Below, piece by piece: positions 17,307-26,177 of a stretch of DNA of 64,000 nucleotides. The stretch lies in contig CAVXZW010000029.1 of NCBI GenBank assembly GCA_963766445.1, forward strand, positions 1 to 64,000, written 5' to 3'. Position numbers and translations under genes: made by a program. The notes beneath the pieces were generated by a model. That model was not told the DNA's origin and did not search any database. It worked only from the letters and a program-made list of their open reading frames with translations. This DNA comes from JAICYJ01 sp963766445. Lineage in GTDB: Bacteria; Actinomycetota; Thermoleophilia; Gaiellales; JAICJC01. Each line of letters starts with the position of its first letter. Position 1 is the stretch's first letter.

Positions 17307-18146
17307 CGCCGTGCGCGGCGCCTCCCGCCGGTGCCATGCCTGTTCAGACCGAGAGGGGGTTCGTCGCGTGACGTTCAGGACTACGACCTTGCCCTTGCCG
17401 CCGGTTTCACTGTTGTGCGTTCACGATGCCGACCCGCCGTGGTTGCTGGCGGGGCTACGGACGGTCAGTCTCGCCACTGATGTTGCCCAGCACTAATCGC
17501 AGTAGCGGTCAACAGAAGCTTCCCGCAACGCAGAATCGGCAGCGTGGTGATAGCCAGTCCCCCCAATCGGGCAAACGCCTCGAGCCTCAAGCATCGGCCT
17601 AGCGGTGATACCCATGGATCCGATCCCAGCGCTCGGAGTCGGTCAGGTCATCCCAGGTACGGTGCCGAAGCGAGACTCTCACATGCCGACCTCCGAGTCG
17701 AGCGAGGTCATGGCCGGCCTGATCCCGGCCCGCCCTGCGGTGGAACCGTCCGGTTCGGCTGAACGCCAACCGAAGCTCGTAATCACCAAGCCGCAACTCA
17801 CGATGCCAACCCATGCTCGTCCCCCGACGCTCACGATCTCTCTCTGGAGCCGCTGCAGGGCCTGGCTGGCGACCACAGCGATTGAGACAAAGCGGACGAT
17901 ACCCCAGGTTTGGTTTGTGCCGACTCTGTCCCGTCGGCAGCGCGGATTAGTGGAGCCGTGGGTTAGCGGGATCGCCGCTTGTCCGCTGACTCCCGCACCG
18001 AAGCGGGGCAACAGGAGCGGCTTGTGCGGGAGCGGGCCGCTCGACCAACGGTTCCAATGGAGGGCACGCGGGCCCGCTCCTCGCGCTTCCGAGCCTACCG
18101 CCTCTGAATCGCACGTTCAAACTGACCCACACCGCAGACCTCGGAG
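17307..18146. other. 840-bp stretch without a convincing gene
   Basis: Base composition is lower in GC than the core genes. A 71-codon minus-strand ORF (17599-17814, ending RTWDDLTDSERWDRIHGYHR) has natural-looking composition but no recognisable family. Other frames look like chance. An integrase would be expected downstream of the excisionase-like gene at 18147, but none is readable. I see no RNA gene here. Confidence 0.4.
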
Positions 18147-18344
18147 TTATCGCACTTCGTATGGCTGCGCGAACGCGTCGATGTCGGTGCTGCGCATGCG
18201 CACGCTACCGCCGACCTTGTACGCAGCTACGCGGCCCGCTTTGACATGTCGCATGAGCGTCTGCTCGCTGATAGCGAGGCGCGCGGCTGCGGCCTGGACG
18301 CTCAGCAGGTCTGGTGCCTCGTCGTGAGGCTCGTACGTAATCAT
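18147..18344 (-). CDS. excisionase-type helix-turn-helix DNA-binding protein
   Basis: A 65-residue MerR-like/excisionase (HTH_17) domain: LLSVQAAAARLAISEQTLMRHVKAGRVAAYKVG, then RMRSTDIDAFAQ. Such proteins direct excision of integrated elements or act as small repressors. ATG 18344 is chosen because AGAGGTCAGG just upstream offers a ribosome-binding site; a TTG 39 nt upstream is possible. It lies downstream of two other minus-strand element genes. Confidence 0.8.
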   Translation of the reverse strand: MITYEPHDEAPDLLSVQAAAARLAISEQTLMRHVKAGRVAAYKVGGSVRMRSTDIDAFAQPYEVR

Positions 18345-18401
18345 CCTGACCTCTTCGTTCGGTTGGTAATCATTCACGGTCAAAAAGTGCCTATATCTTC
18401 T

Positions 18402-18995
18402 TTAGTCACCCTGGTAACGGGCGGCTGGCCCATGCGACCCGAGCCGGCGGGCCGTCTCGCGTGGCTGTCTGCTCCCCACGGGCGGCCACCGCCACGGATC
18501 TCGCCCGGCTCGACCCCATCGCATCGCACGCTGGTAGATCCGCCAGACGCTCTGCCTGGTGATGCCCATGTTGGCGGCGATGTAGGTGAGCTTGTGTCCG
18601 TGCCAGTCTCGCATCGACACCACGTAGCGCTGCTTCCCGGTGAGACCGCCGACCGACTCCTGGGTCGCCCAATAGTCGCCGCGAGCGGGTGCGGCCTTCG
18701 ACGCGGCCTTCAAGATCCGTGCCATCGCTCGGTCGCGCAGGCCGAGCACCGCGTTGTGCTTGACGCCGCGGTGGCGGGCGATCGCCCTGGCCGGGATGCC
18801 GGCGGCGAGCTGCACCAGCGTCGTCGCCTGCAACTCGGTACACCCGGCCGTCCGCGCGGCCTCGTACATCGCCTTGCGCTCATTGGCCTCCTGTTCCCAG
18901 TCGACCCACCGCTCCGGGTCATCGTCGATGCGGCCGGTAGCGATCGCGAACTTCAACTCGGGCGGCACCGTCAGGTCGAACGGCATGTCGCTCAC
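18402..18995 (-). CDS. sigma-like helix-turn-helix protein of a mobile element
   Basis: A 197-residue protein I cannot assign to a named family. The N-terminal part (PPELKFAIATGRIDDDPERW) precedes two HTH-like segments: LVQLAAGIPARAIARHRGVK and, near the C-terminus, YIAANMGITRQSVWRIYQRAM, which resembles sigma region 4. GTG 18995 makes a GTGA overlap with the zinc-ribbon stop, so the two genes are coupled. Probably a regulator or replication protein of the island. Confidence 0.6.
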   Translation of the reverse strand: MSDMPFDLTVPPELKFAIATGRIDDDPERWVDWEQEANERKAMYEAARTAGCTELQATTLVQLAAGIPARAIARHRGVKHNAVLGLRDRAMARILKAASKAAPARGDYWATQESVGGLTGKQRYVVSMRDWHGHKLTYIAANMGITRQSVWRIYQRAMRWGRAGRDPWRWPPVGSRQPRETARRLGSHGPAARYQGD

Positions 18996-19195
18996 GTGGC
19001 CTCGTCCAGGTCGTCGACCAGGTCGTCCCAATCGCCGGCGGGCATCTTGGGCGCCGGCGCGCTGTACTTCTTGCCGGTAAGCGTCGGGCAGTGGATACCG
19101 TGATCGAGGCCGCGCTCCTGGGCATGGCACCCAGGGCAAAAATAGGTGGCCTGCTCGCCCGCCTGTTTGCGGGTCAGGTTCGGCTTAGGCGGCAT
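18992..19195 (-). CDS. small zinc-ribbon-like protein (67 residues)
   Basis: Starts MPPKPNLTRKQAGEQATYFC at ATG 19195. A CPGCHAQERGLDHGIHC pattern gives Cys/His pairs typical of a zinc-binding knuckle. The acidic tail ends WDDLVDDLDEAT. It is the first gene of the minus-strand island unit, 138 bp from the tRNA 3' end, and is coupled to the HTH gene. No family recognised. Confidence 0.55.
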   Translation of the reverse strand: MPPKPNLTRKQAGEQATYFCPGCHAQERGLDHGIHCPTLTGKKYSAPAPKMPAGDWDDLVDDLDEAT

Positions 19196-19296
19196 CCGAG
19201 CCTCCGGGGCTTGGTGCCGTATTGGTGCCATCAGCCAGAAAAATGCGCTTGGAGGCTCCGCTAGCGCACCGCATGGCACGGCGTGAAACGGCTTGT

Positions 19297-19313
19297 TTGA
19301 CGCGAAACGTCAA
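19297..19313. promoter_or_regulatory. inverted repeat, possible operator
   Basis: TTGACG and CGTCAA flank the 5-nt centre CGAAA, a perfect 6-bp inverted repeat. It sits between the tRNA-Arg 3' end and the first island gene, where an element repressor or integrase could bind. TTGACG also resembles a -35 hexamer. Confidence 0.3.
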
Positions 19314-19332
19314 TCTTGTCGCGTCCTCGTAG

Positions 19333-19405
19333 TGCGCCTGGTAGGAATCGAACCTACGGCCTTGCGCTCCGGAGGCGCACGCTCTATCCCCTGAGCTACA
19401 GGCGC
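19333..19405 (-). tRNA. tRNA-Arg (anticodon CCG)
   Basis: On the minus strand the 7-bp acceptor stem GCGCCTG pairs with CAGGCGC. A D-arm (GCTC-GAGC), an anticodon stem TGCGC/GCGCA around the loop CTCCGGA, and a T-arm GTAGG/CCTAC with TTCGATT follow. The anticodon is CCG. The discriminator base is A and the CCA end is not encoded. The small mobile-type island lies directly beyond its 3' end. Confidence 0.95.
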
Positions 19406-19451
19406 GAGGTGGTCAGTCTACCGCCGGGCCGATAGCCACCGACGCATCGGG

Positions 19452-19457
19452 TAGGCT
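19452..19457 (+). promoter_or_regulatory. leaderless -10 element (epimerase gene)
   Basis: TAGGCT ends 7 nt before the GTG at 19465. Confidence 0.5.
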
Positions 19458-19464
19458 CGCCGGC

Positions 19465-20486
19465 GTGGAAATCGCCTCCCGCATCTTCACCGTCGAATGG
19501 CCGAGCCGTTCGTGATATCGCGCAGCAGCGACACCGAGTCCGACATCGTCCAGATCGCGATCTCGCACGACGGGGTGATCGGGTACGGCGAGGGTGCGCC
19601 GGACAACCGCTACGGCGAGAGTTGCCAGAGCGCGCTCGCCTTCTTCGAGCAGGCGGCGCCGCTGCTCGGCGACGACCCGTTCGCCCTGGAGTCGGCGCTG
19701 GGACGCGTGAACGCGCTGCCCGGCGAGATGGCCGCCAAGTGCGCCATCGACGGGGCGCTGCACGACCTCGCCGGCAAGCTCTGCGGGCTGCCCGTGTGGC
19801 GCATGTTCGGCCTCGACCCGACCCCGCCGCCGACGTCCTACACGATCAGCATCGACACGCTCGAGGGCACCGCCGACCGGGCCCGTCGTGCGTCGGGCTA
19901 CCACGCCCTCAAGATCAAGGTGGGCGGCCCCGGCGATCTCGAGCGGGTGCGCGCGGTGCGCGCCGAGGCCCCGAACGCGCTCATCCGCGTCGACGCCAAC
20001 GAGGCCTGGTCGGTCGAGTTCACGAAGGAGATCTGCCCCGAGCTGGTGGCGCTGAACGTCGAGCTGATCGAGCAGCCGCTGCACGACGACAACGCCGACG
20101 GCTACCGCGAGCTGCACGCCGCCCGCCTGCCGATCCCGATCGTGCTGGACGAGAGCTGCCACACCCTGCCCGACGTCGGCCGCGCGGCCGGCCTCGCCGA
20201 CGGCGTCAACATCAAGCTCACCAAGTCGGGCGGCATCCGCGAGGCGCACCGCATGATCCACGCAGCTCGCGCCCTCGACCTGACCGTGATGCTGGGCTGC
20301 ATGAACGAGACCTCGCTGGGCATCGCGGCCGCCGTCCAGCTGTCGCCGCTGGTCGACGTCGTCGACCTGGACGGCCACCTCCTGAACGCCAACGACGCGT
20401 TCGAGGGACTCGGCTTCGCTGACGGCGCCGTGTTGCCGAGCGACCTGCCCGGCCTGGGCGTGATGCCGCTGGAACCCTGGCCGTGA
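19465..20486 (+). CDS. enolase-superfamily dipeptide epimerase / DgcA-like racemase, one frame slip
   Basis: Muconate-lactonizing subgroup of the enolase superfamily, about 340 residues. Catalytic elements are the KxK lysine pair (HALKIKVGG), metal ligands RVDANEAW, LIEQPL and VLDESC, and the second-side lysine NIKLTKSGG. Such enzymes epimerise L-Ala-D/L-Glu dipeptides or N-acyl amino acids. GTG 19465 plus a one-base slip near 19501 gives the normal N-terminus EIASRIFTVEW. The stop overlaps the DUF1611 start. That partner suggests D-glutamate or peptidoglycan-peptide use. Confidence 0.85.
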
Positions 20487-21533
20487 CCGCGATCGCGATC
20501 CTGGCCGAGGGTGGCTTCTCGGAGCACGACGCCAAGACCGCCACCGGCGTGCTCCGCTACGGCGCCGACCCGGTGGTGGCGGTGATCGACTCCACCCGCG
20601 CCGGCTCACGCGTGCGCGACCACATCCCCGGCCTCGACTCGGACGTGCCGGTGGTGGCCGGCGTCGACCAGGCGCTGGCGCTGCGGCCGACCGTGCTTCT
20701 GATCGGCATCGCACCGGCCGGCGGCAAGCTGCCCGACGCCTGGCGAGCGGCCATCATGCGATCGATCGAGGCCGGCCTGGACGTGGAAAGCGGTCTGCAC
20801 GACTTCCTCGGCGACGATCCCGAGCTGGCCGCCGCGGCCGCGAACCACGGCGTCGAGATCCGCGATCTGCGCCGCCCGCCGGCCGGGCTGGACGTGCCCA
20901 CGGGCCGCAACCTGACCGTCGACGCGCACGTGATCGCCACCGTCGGCAGCGACTGCGCCCTTGGCAAGATGACCGTCTGCCTGGAGCTCGACCTGGAGGC
21001 GCGGCGGCGCGGCCTGGCCAGCGCCTTCGTGCCCACCGGACAGACCGGCATCGCCATCGCCGGCTGGGGCATCGCCGTGGACGAGGTGGTGTCCGACTTC
21101 GTGGCCGGGGCCAGCGAGCGGCTGGTGCTGGAAGGGCGGGAGCGGGCGGGAGCAGGCGCCATCCTCTGGATCGAGGGCCAGGGCTCGATCAGCCATCCCG
21201 CCTACTCGGGAGTCACCCTGGGTCTGCTGCACGGGTCGGCCCCGCACGCGCAGATCCTGGTGCACGAGGCCGGACGCACGCACCTGGACATGCCCGACGG
21301 CCCGCCGATCGCCCCGCTGCCTGAAGCTGATCGACGACTACCAGCGGATGGCCGGCTACGTACGGCCGGCGCCGGTCGTTGCCGTCTCGCTGAAGACCAA
21401 CCACCTGGGCGACGACGAGGCCCGCGCGGCGATCGACGCCGCCACGAAGCAGACCGGGCTGCCGGCCGACGACCCGGTCCGGTACGGCGCCGGCCGCCTG
21501 CTGGACGCGGTTCTGGCCGCACGCTCCGGGTAA
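20483..21533 (+). CDS. DUF1611 (DgcN-like) protein, one frame slip
   Basis: About 350-residue DUF1611 family protein with an N-terminal Rossmann-like domain and a C-terminal P-loop-like domain. The second domain has ATVGSDCALGKMTVCLELDL, VPTGQTGIAIAGWG, and LHGSAPHAQILVHEAGRTHL. Family members include DgcN, reported as a D-glutamate N-acetyltransferase acting with DgcA. GTG 20483 overlaps the upstream stop by 4 nt. A CC-for-C slip near 21320 joins the tail KLIDDYQRMAGYVRPAPVVA. Function inferred from family and pairing. Confidence 0.78.
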
Positions 21534-21543
21534 CCTTCCGGTC

Positions 21544-22645
21544 GTGTCCGCCGCCCGTCTGGAAGCGCTCGCGTCGATCCTGTGCCGGTACTCCCTGGAG
21601 GTGCAGCCAGGCGATGTCGTTTGCGTCAACGGCCCGGCCAGCGAGGCGCCCTTCTTCGTCGCCGTCACCCGCGAGCTGACCCGCCTCGGCGCCCATCCGA
21701 TGCTGCGGCCGACGTTGCCTTCGGTGGAGGCCGCGATCCTCTCGATGGGCTCCGACGAGCAGCTCACCACCGTCACGGAGCTCGACCGGCTGGATTCGGA
21801 GGTGCCGGACAAGACGCTCACGATCTGGGCCGACGCGAACACCCGCTACCTGAGCGCGGTACCGCCTGACCGCCAGGCGCTGTGGTCGCGCTCGCGCCGC
21901 GCGCTGTCCGACCGCTTCTTCGAGCGCATTGCGGCCGGCGAGATCCGCTGGTGCGGGGTGGCCTTGCCGACGCGCGGCTTCGCCCAGGACGCGGGCATGT
22001 CGTTCGGCGCGTTCGAGGAGTTCGTGTTCGGCGCCTGCCACGTGGACGATCCCGATCCGATCGCGTTCTGGCGCGGCCAGTCGGCCCGGCAGGCCGAGGT
22101 GATCGAACGGCTGGCGCGGGTCTCGGAACTGCGGATCGTGGCCGGCGGACACTGACCTGATGGTCGACGTGGCCGGCCGCACGTGGTTGAACGCCGACGG
22201 CCGCGAGAACTTCCCCGACGGCGAGGTCTACACCAGCCCCCGACACGAGCTGACGCGCGGGCAGATCAGCTTCAGCTTCGACGCCACCTACAACGGGCGG
22301 GAGTTCGGCGGCGTGCGGCTGTGGTTCGAGGACGGACGCGTGGTGCGCCACGAGGCCAGCCGCGGCCGTGAGTTCCTGGAGGGGATGCTGGACATGGACG
22401 ACGGCTCGCGCTACCTAGGCGAGGTGGCCTTCGGCATGAACGACGAGATCCAGCAGAGCACGCGCAACGTCGCCTTCGACGAGAAGATCGGCGGTACCGC
22501 GCACGTGGCACTGGGCGCATCCTTCCCGGAGGCCGGCGGCACCAACCGTTCGGGGTTGCACTGGGACATCGTCTGCGATCTGCGCTCCGGCGGCGAGGTC
22601 TACGGCGACGGCGAGCTGATCGCGCGCGACGGGCGGTTCCTGTGA
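21544..22645 (+). CDS. M29-type aminopeptidase, copy 1, one frame slip
   Basis: Metallo-aminopeptidase of the thermophilic M29 (AmpS/aminopeptidase T) family, about 367 residues. Family markers are FAQDAGMSFGAFEEFVFGAC, the DVAGRTWLNADGRENFPDGE block, and GTAHVALGASFPEAGGTNRS followed by GLHWDIVCDLRSGGEVYGDG, with the metal-binding Glu, His and Asp residues. A GG-for-G slip near 22148 must be bridged. It follows DUF1611 by 10 bp and is coupled to copy 2 by GTGA. Confidence 0.85.
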
Positions 22646-23779
22646 GCGACCGGCGGGTGGAGAGCCTGGCGCGGGTGATCTGCGAGTACTCGCTGCGGGT
22701 CGAGCCCGGGCAGCTGATGCTGATCGAGGCGCCGGCGCTGGCCGAGCCGCTGGTGCTGGAGATCGTGACGCGGGCGCTGGAGATGGGCGCGTTGCCGCGA
22801 GTGCGGGTGGTCGCCGAGGGCACGCAGCTAGCGTTCCTGTCGGAGGCGGCCCAGCAGCAGCTGACGACGTTGCTGCCGAGCGCGATGCCGGAGATGGCGG
22901 CGATCGACCTGCGGGTCGCGATCCACTCCGCCTGGAACACGCGCGAGCTGTCCGGTGTCGATCCGGCCAGGGTGGCCGCCGTGAGGGAAGCGCGGGCGCC
23001 GCTGATGGAGCTGTACATGCGGCGCTCGGCCGCCAAGGAGCTGCGCTGGTGCGTCACCGCCTATCCGTGCCAGGCGTTCGCGCAGGACGCCGACATGTCG
23101 CTGGCCGCCTACGAGGACTTCGTCTACCGGGCCGGCTGGCTGCACCTCCCCGACCCGGTGGCGGCCTGGCGTGGCTTCGCCGAGAAGCTGGGCGCCATCG
23201 CCGACCGTTTGTCCGGCGTGCGCACGCTGCGGGTGCTGGCGGAGGACACCGACCTCACGGTCGGCGTGGCCGGCCGCACGTGGGTTCCCTGCAAGGGCGA
23301 GCGCAACTTCCCCGACGGCGAGGTCTTCACCGGCCCGATCGAGACCGAGACCAAGGGCGACGTGCGGTTCTCGTTCCCGGCCATCTTCAGCGGCCGCGAG
23401 GTGGAGGACGTGCGGCTGCGGTTCGACGGCGGGCGGGTGGTGCGAAGCGAGGCGGCGGCCGGCCAGGAGCTGCTCCGCCAGATGCTGGCCATCGACGAGG
23501 GCGCGTCCATCCTGGGCGAGTTCGCCATCGGCACCAACTACGGGGTGCAGCACTTCACCAAGCAGATCCTGTTCGACGAGAAGATCGGCGGCACCTGCCA
23601 CATGGCGGCTGGCGCCGGGTATCCCGAGACGGGCAGCACGAACCAGCTCCGGGCTGCACTGGGACATGGTCTGCGACCTTCGCTCCGGCGGCGAGATCCA
23701 CGCCGACGGCGAGCTGATCTACCGCGACGGGCGGTTCCTGCCGGAGTTCGCTCCCGACCTGTCGCCGCCGCAGGGCTGA
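22642..23779 (+). CDS. M29-type aminopeptidase, copy 2, one frame slip
   Basis: Tandem paralogue of the upstream gene, about 378 residues. It shares the same blocks: FAQDADMSLAAYEDFVYRAG, VGVAGRTWVPCKGERNFPDG and GGTCHMAAGAGYPETGSTN, then (after a CC-for-C slip near 23652) SGLHWDMVCDLRSGGEIHAD. GTG 22642 overlaps the previous stop. Two different M29 enzymes in one operon with an epimerase suggest stepwise breakdown of small peptides, possibly cell-wall peptides; that role is inference. Confidence 0.85.
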
Positions 23780-23786
23780 GCGGGCG

Positions 23787-24621
23787 TCAGGGCGCGTCGC
23801 CGCTGCCGAGCAGCGCCGCCATGGTCGCCACCCGCGCCATGAACGGCAGGTCATGCACGCGCAGCAGCTGCACGCCCTGGTAGGCGGCCACGGCGACCAC
23901 GGCGGCCGTGCCCTCGATGTTCGACTCGGGCAGGCCCAGCGGCTCCGCGGTCACCTCCTTGTGTGAGCAGGCGAGGAGCAGGGGATAGCCGAGCCGGAGC
24001 AGGTCCGGCAGCGCGCGCAGGGTGGCCAGGTCGGTCGCGGTCGACTTCCCGAAGCCCAGCCCGGGGTCGATCACCAGCGCAGAGGGGTCGATGCCGGCAT
24101 CGATCGCCAGCTCGGCACGCTGCGACAGGAAGCTGCCGATCTCGGCCGGGTCGATGTCGTAGCGGCCGGCCTGCACCTGTTTCGGCGCGAGCCCCAGGTG
24201 CGTCACGACCAGGCCGCCGCCGTGCTCGGCGACGGCCGCCGCCAGATCGCCGTCGGTCAGCCCGGTGTGGTCGTTGATCATGTCCGCGCCGGCCTCGAGC
24301 GCCGCGGCCGCCACGCCCGCCCGGTAGGTGTCGACCGAGACCACCGCCTCGCAGCCGGCCGCGCGGATGCCCTCCAGCACCGGCAGCACCCGCGCCATCT
24401 CGTCGGCGGCGCTGAGCACGAGCGCCGGGGCGGGCGGTCATGCCGCCGACGTCGATCACGGTTGCGCCCTCGGACACGACGGCCAGCGCGCGGGCCACCG
24501 CCAGGTCGGTGGTTGCGGTGGCGCCGCCGTCGTAGAACGAATCCGGCGTCACGTTGACGATGCCCATCAGGTGGGGACGGCCCTGGCGGGGCAGCGTTCG
24601 ATGGCGGAAGCGCAGCAGCAC
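23787..24621 (-). CDS. folP: dihydropteroate synthase, one frame slip
   Basis: Joins p-aminobenzoate to dihydropterin pyrophosphate in folate synthesis. The N-terminal signature HLMGIVNVTPDSFYDGG, SEGATVIDVGGMTARP, SVDTYRAGVAAAALEAGADM and the C-terminal IDPGLGFGKS are present. The final RVHDLPFMARVATMAALLGS holds the conserved H-D region. A CCCC-for-CCC slip near 24425 interrupts the frame. GTG 24621 is supported by TACGCT exactly 6 nt upstream. Divergent from the LysM gene. Confidence 0.9.
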
Positions 24622-24627
24622 GGCGCC

Positions 24628-24633
24628 AGCGTA
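24628..24633 (-). promoter_or_regulatory. leaderless -10 element (folP)
   Basis: Minus-strand TACGCT ends 6 nt before the GTG at 24621. Confidence 0.5.
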
Positions 24634-24652
24634 CCGGGATGCAGCCAATTCC

Positions 24653-24681
24653 TTGACACCGAACACCTGTTCGTCTACACT
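24653..24681 (+). promoter_or_regulatory. consensus promoter of the LysM gene
   Basis: TTGACA (24653-24658), a 17-bp spacer and TACACT (24676-24681) form the best promoter in the window. The -10 ends 7 nt before the ATG at 24689, so the mRNA should be leaderless or nearly so. One SOS box fills the spacer and another covers the start codon. Confidence 0.75.
24660..24673. promoter_or_regulatory. LexA (SOS) box 1
   Basis: CGAACACCTGTTCG fits the CGAAC-N4-GTTCG operator of Gram-positive LexA. It lies between the -35 and -10 hexamers, so bound LexA would block RNA polymerase. Confidence 0.75.
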
Positions 24682-24695
24682 CGAACACATGTTCG
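24682..24695. promoter_or_regulatory. LexA (SOS) box 2, contains the start codon
   Basis: CGAACACATGTTCG fits the same operator and matches the Bacillus-type consensus at every position. It starts 22 bp after box 1, about two helical turns, and includes the ATG of the LysM gene. Confidence 0.75.
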
Positions 24696-24952
24696 CCCAA
24701 CCCACATCTCGCATCCTGGTCGCGGCCGCCGTCGTGGTCTGCACCGTCGCCCTCATGCTGGGCATGGCTTCACCCTCGCCGGGCGCTGCGACGCCCGGGC
24801 ACTATCGCGTCAAGTCCGGTGACAGCCTGTGGTCGATCGCGTCGACGCACTACTCCGGGGGAGACACCCGGGACGGCGTCTACAAGATCCGCTCCGCAAA
24901 CCACCTCAGCGACGCCACCATCACCGTCGGACAGCGGCTGGTGCTGCCGTGA
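24689..24952 (+). CDS. membrane-anchored LysM protein, candidate SOS division inhibitor (YneA/ChiZ-like)
   Basis: An 87-residue protein with one N-terminal membrane helix (RILVAAAVVVCTVALMLGM), a short linker, and a single LysM peptidoglycan-binding domain (YRVKSGDSLWSIASTHY, then NHLSDATITVGQRLVLP). The same architecture is found in YneA of Bacillus and in SOS-induced LysM proteins of actinobacteria, which delay cell division after DNA damage. Two LexA boxes over its promoter make that role likely. No lexA is seen within the window. GTGA couples it to the next ORF. Confidence 0.8.
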   Translation: MFAQPTSRILVAAAVVVCTVALMLGMASPSPGAATPGHYRVKSGDSLWSIASTHYSGGDTRDGVYKIRSANHLSDATITVGQRLVLP

Positions 24953-25155
24953 GCTGCGCCGAGATCATCTCCCTGGACGAGTGGCGCAGCCGGCGGTTCC
25001 TGCCCGATGACGATCCGCCCGCCGCGCCGCGGCTGCGAGTCGTAGGTGAGGATGACCCGGAGCCCGGCCGCGTGTTCACGCTGGACGTCTTCCTGGCCCG
25101 TGCCCGCGTGATCCTTTCCGAGCACGACCGCCCGCCGCTGCATCTCGTCGGCTGA
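24949..25155 (+). CDS. 68-residue protein coupled to the LysM gene
   Basis: GTG 24949 overlaps the LysM stop (GTGA), so it should be co-translated and share the SOS promoter. It begins VSCAEIISLDEWRSRRFLPD, has PRLRVVGEDDPEPGRVFTLD, and ends in an amphipathic stretch FLARARVILSEHDRPPLHL. No membrane segment or known domain is visible. Function unknown. Confidence 0.55.
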   Translation: MSCAEIISLDEWRSRRFLPDDDPPAAPRLRVVGEDDPEPGRVFTLDVFLARARVILSEHDRPPLHLVG

Positions 25156-25184
25156 CATCCGGTCCCGGCGACGGGTGGCTCCCC

Positions 25185-25190
25185 TAAACT
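25185..25190 (+). promoter_or_regulatory. leaderless -10 element (RNase Z gene)
   Basis: TAAACT ends 6 nt before the ATG at 25197. Confidence 0.5.
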
Positions 25191-25196
25191 CGGGCC

Positions 25197-26177
25197 ATGG
25201 ATCTGGACGTGTTGTTCCTGGGAACCGCCGGTGCCGTGCCGACCGCGCAGCGCGGGCCTGCCGCGTATCTCGTGCGGCGCGGCGGCGAGCGGATCCTGGT
25301 CGACTGCGGAGAGGGCACGCAGCGGCAGATGCTGCGATCGTCGGCCGGCCTGGCCGACATCGACCTGGCGCTGATCACGCACTTCCACGCCGACCACGTG
25401 CTGGGCCTGCCCGGCATGCTGAAGACGTTCGCGCTGCGGGCCACGAGCGGCCCCGCTCACGATCCACGGCCCCGACGGCCTGCGGGCGCTGATCGGCTCG
25501 CTCGACCGCGTGATCGGCCGGCTGTCGTATCCGCTGTCGCTGGTCGAGCTCGAGCCGGGGCAGACGCTGCAGCGCGACGGCTACCGGATCGAGCCGTTCG
25601 CCACCGACCACCGGGTGGCAAGCCTCGGCTACGCGCTGTGTGAGGACATCAGGCCCGGTCGGTTCGACATGGAGACGGCAACGGCGCTCGGGGTGCCGTT
25701 CGGGCCGCTGTGCGGCGAGCTGCAGCGCGGACGGCCGGTGACGCTCGGATCGGGCGCGGTCGTGAGCCCGAGCAGGTGGTGGGACCGCCGCGGCCGGGGC
25801 GCCGGGTCGTGTTCTCGGGCGACACGCGTGCCTGTTCCGGCACGCGGGAGGCGTCCGCCGCCGCCGACCTGCTGGTGCACGAAGCCACGTTCCTGGAGGA
25901 GGAGAGCGAACGGGCGGGGGAGACCGGGCACAGCACCGCGATCCAGGCGGCGCAGCTGGCGCTGGACGCCCAGGTGACGATGCTGGCGCTGACGCACCTG
26001 TCGACGCGCTACACGGGGGGACAGATCCGGCGCGAGGCGCGGACGGTGTTCGACCAGACCGTGGTGCCGCGCGACTTCGACGTGATCGAGGTGCCTCTCG
26101 CCGAGCGGGGCGCGCCGCGGCTGATCCGCGGCGACGAGGAGCAGACGCCCGTCGAAGCGCCGGCGCCCGCCGGCTGA
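25197..26177 (+). CDS. rnz: ribonuclease Z (tRNA 3'-processing), two frame slips
   Basis: Metallo-beta-lactamase-fold endonuclease that trims tRNA precursors at the 3' end. The zinc motif THFHADHVLGLPGML, the early LFLGTAGAVPT and DCGEGTQRQML, and the late FSGDTR and VHEATF blocks are all present. LALTHLSTRY holds the last His. One-base slips near 25455 (CCCC for CCC) and 25778 must be bridged. The TGA shares its final A with the methyltransferase ATG. Confidence 0.88.

Noticed and set aside
17605..18327. 240-codon plus-strand ORF in the island
   Set aside because: It overlaps the excisionase-like gene on the other strand, has Pro/Arg/Ser-rich composition and no recognisable family.
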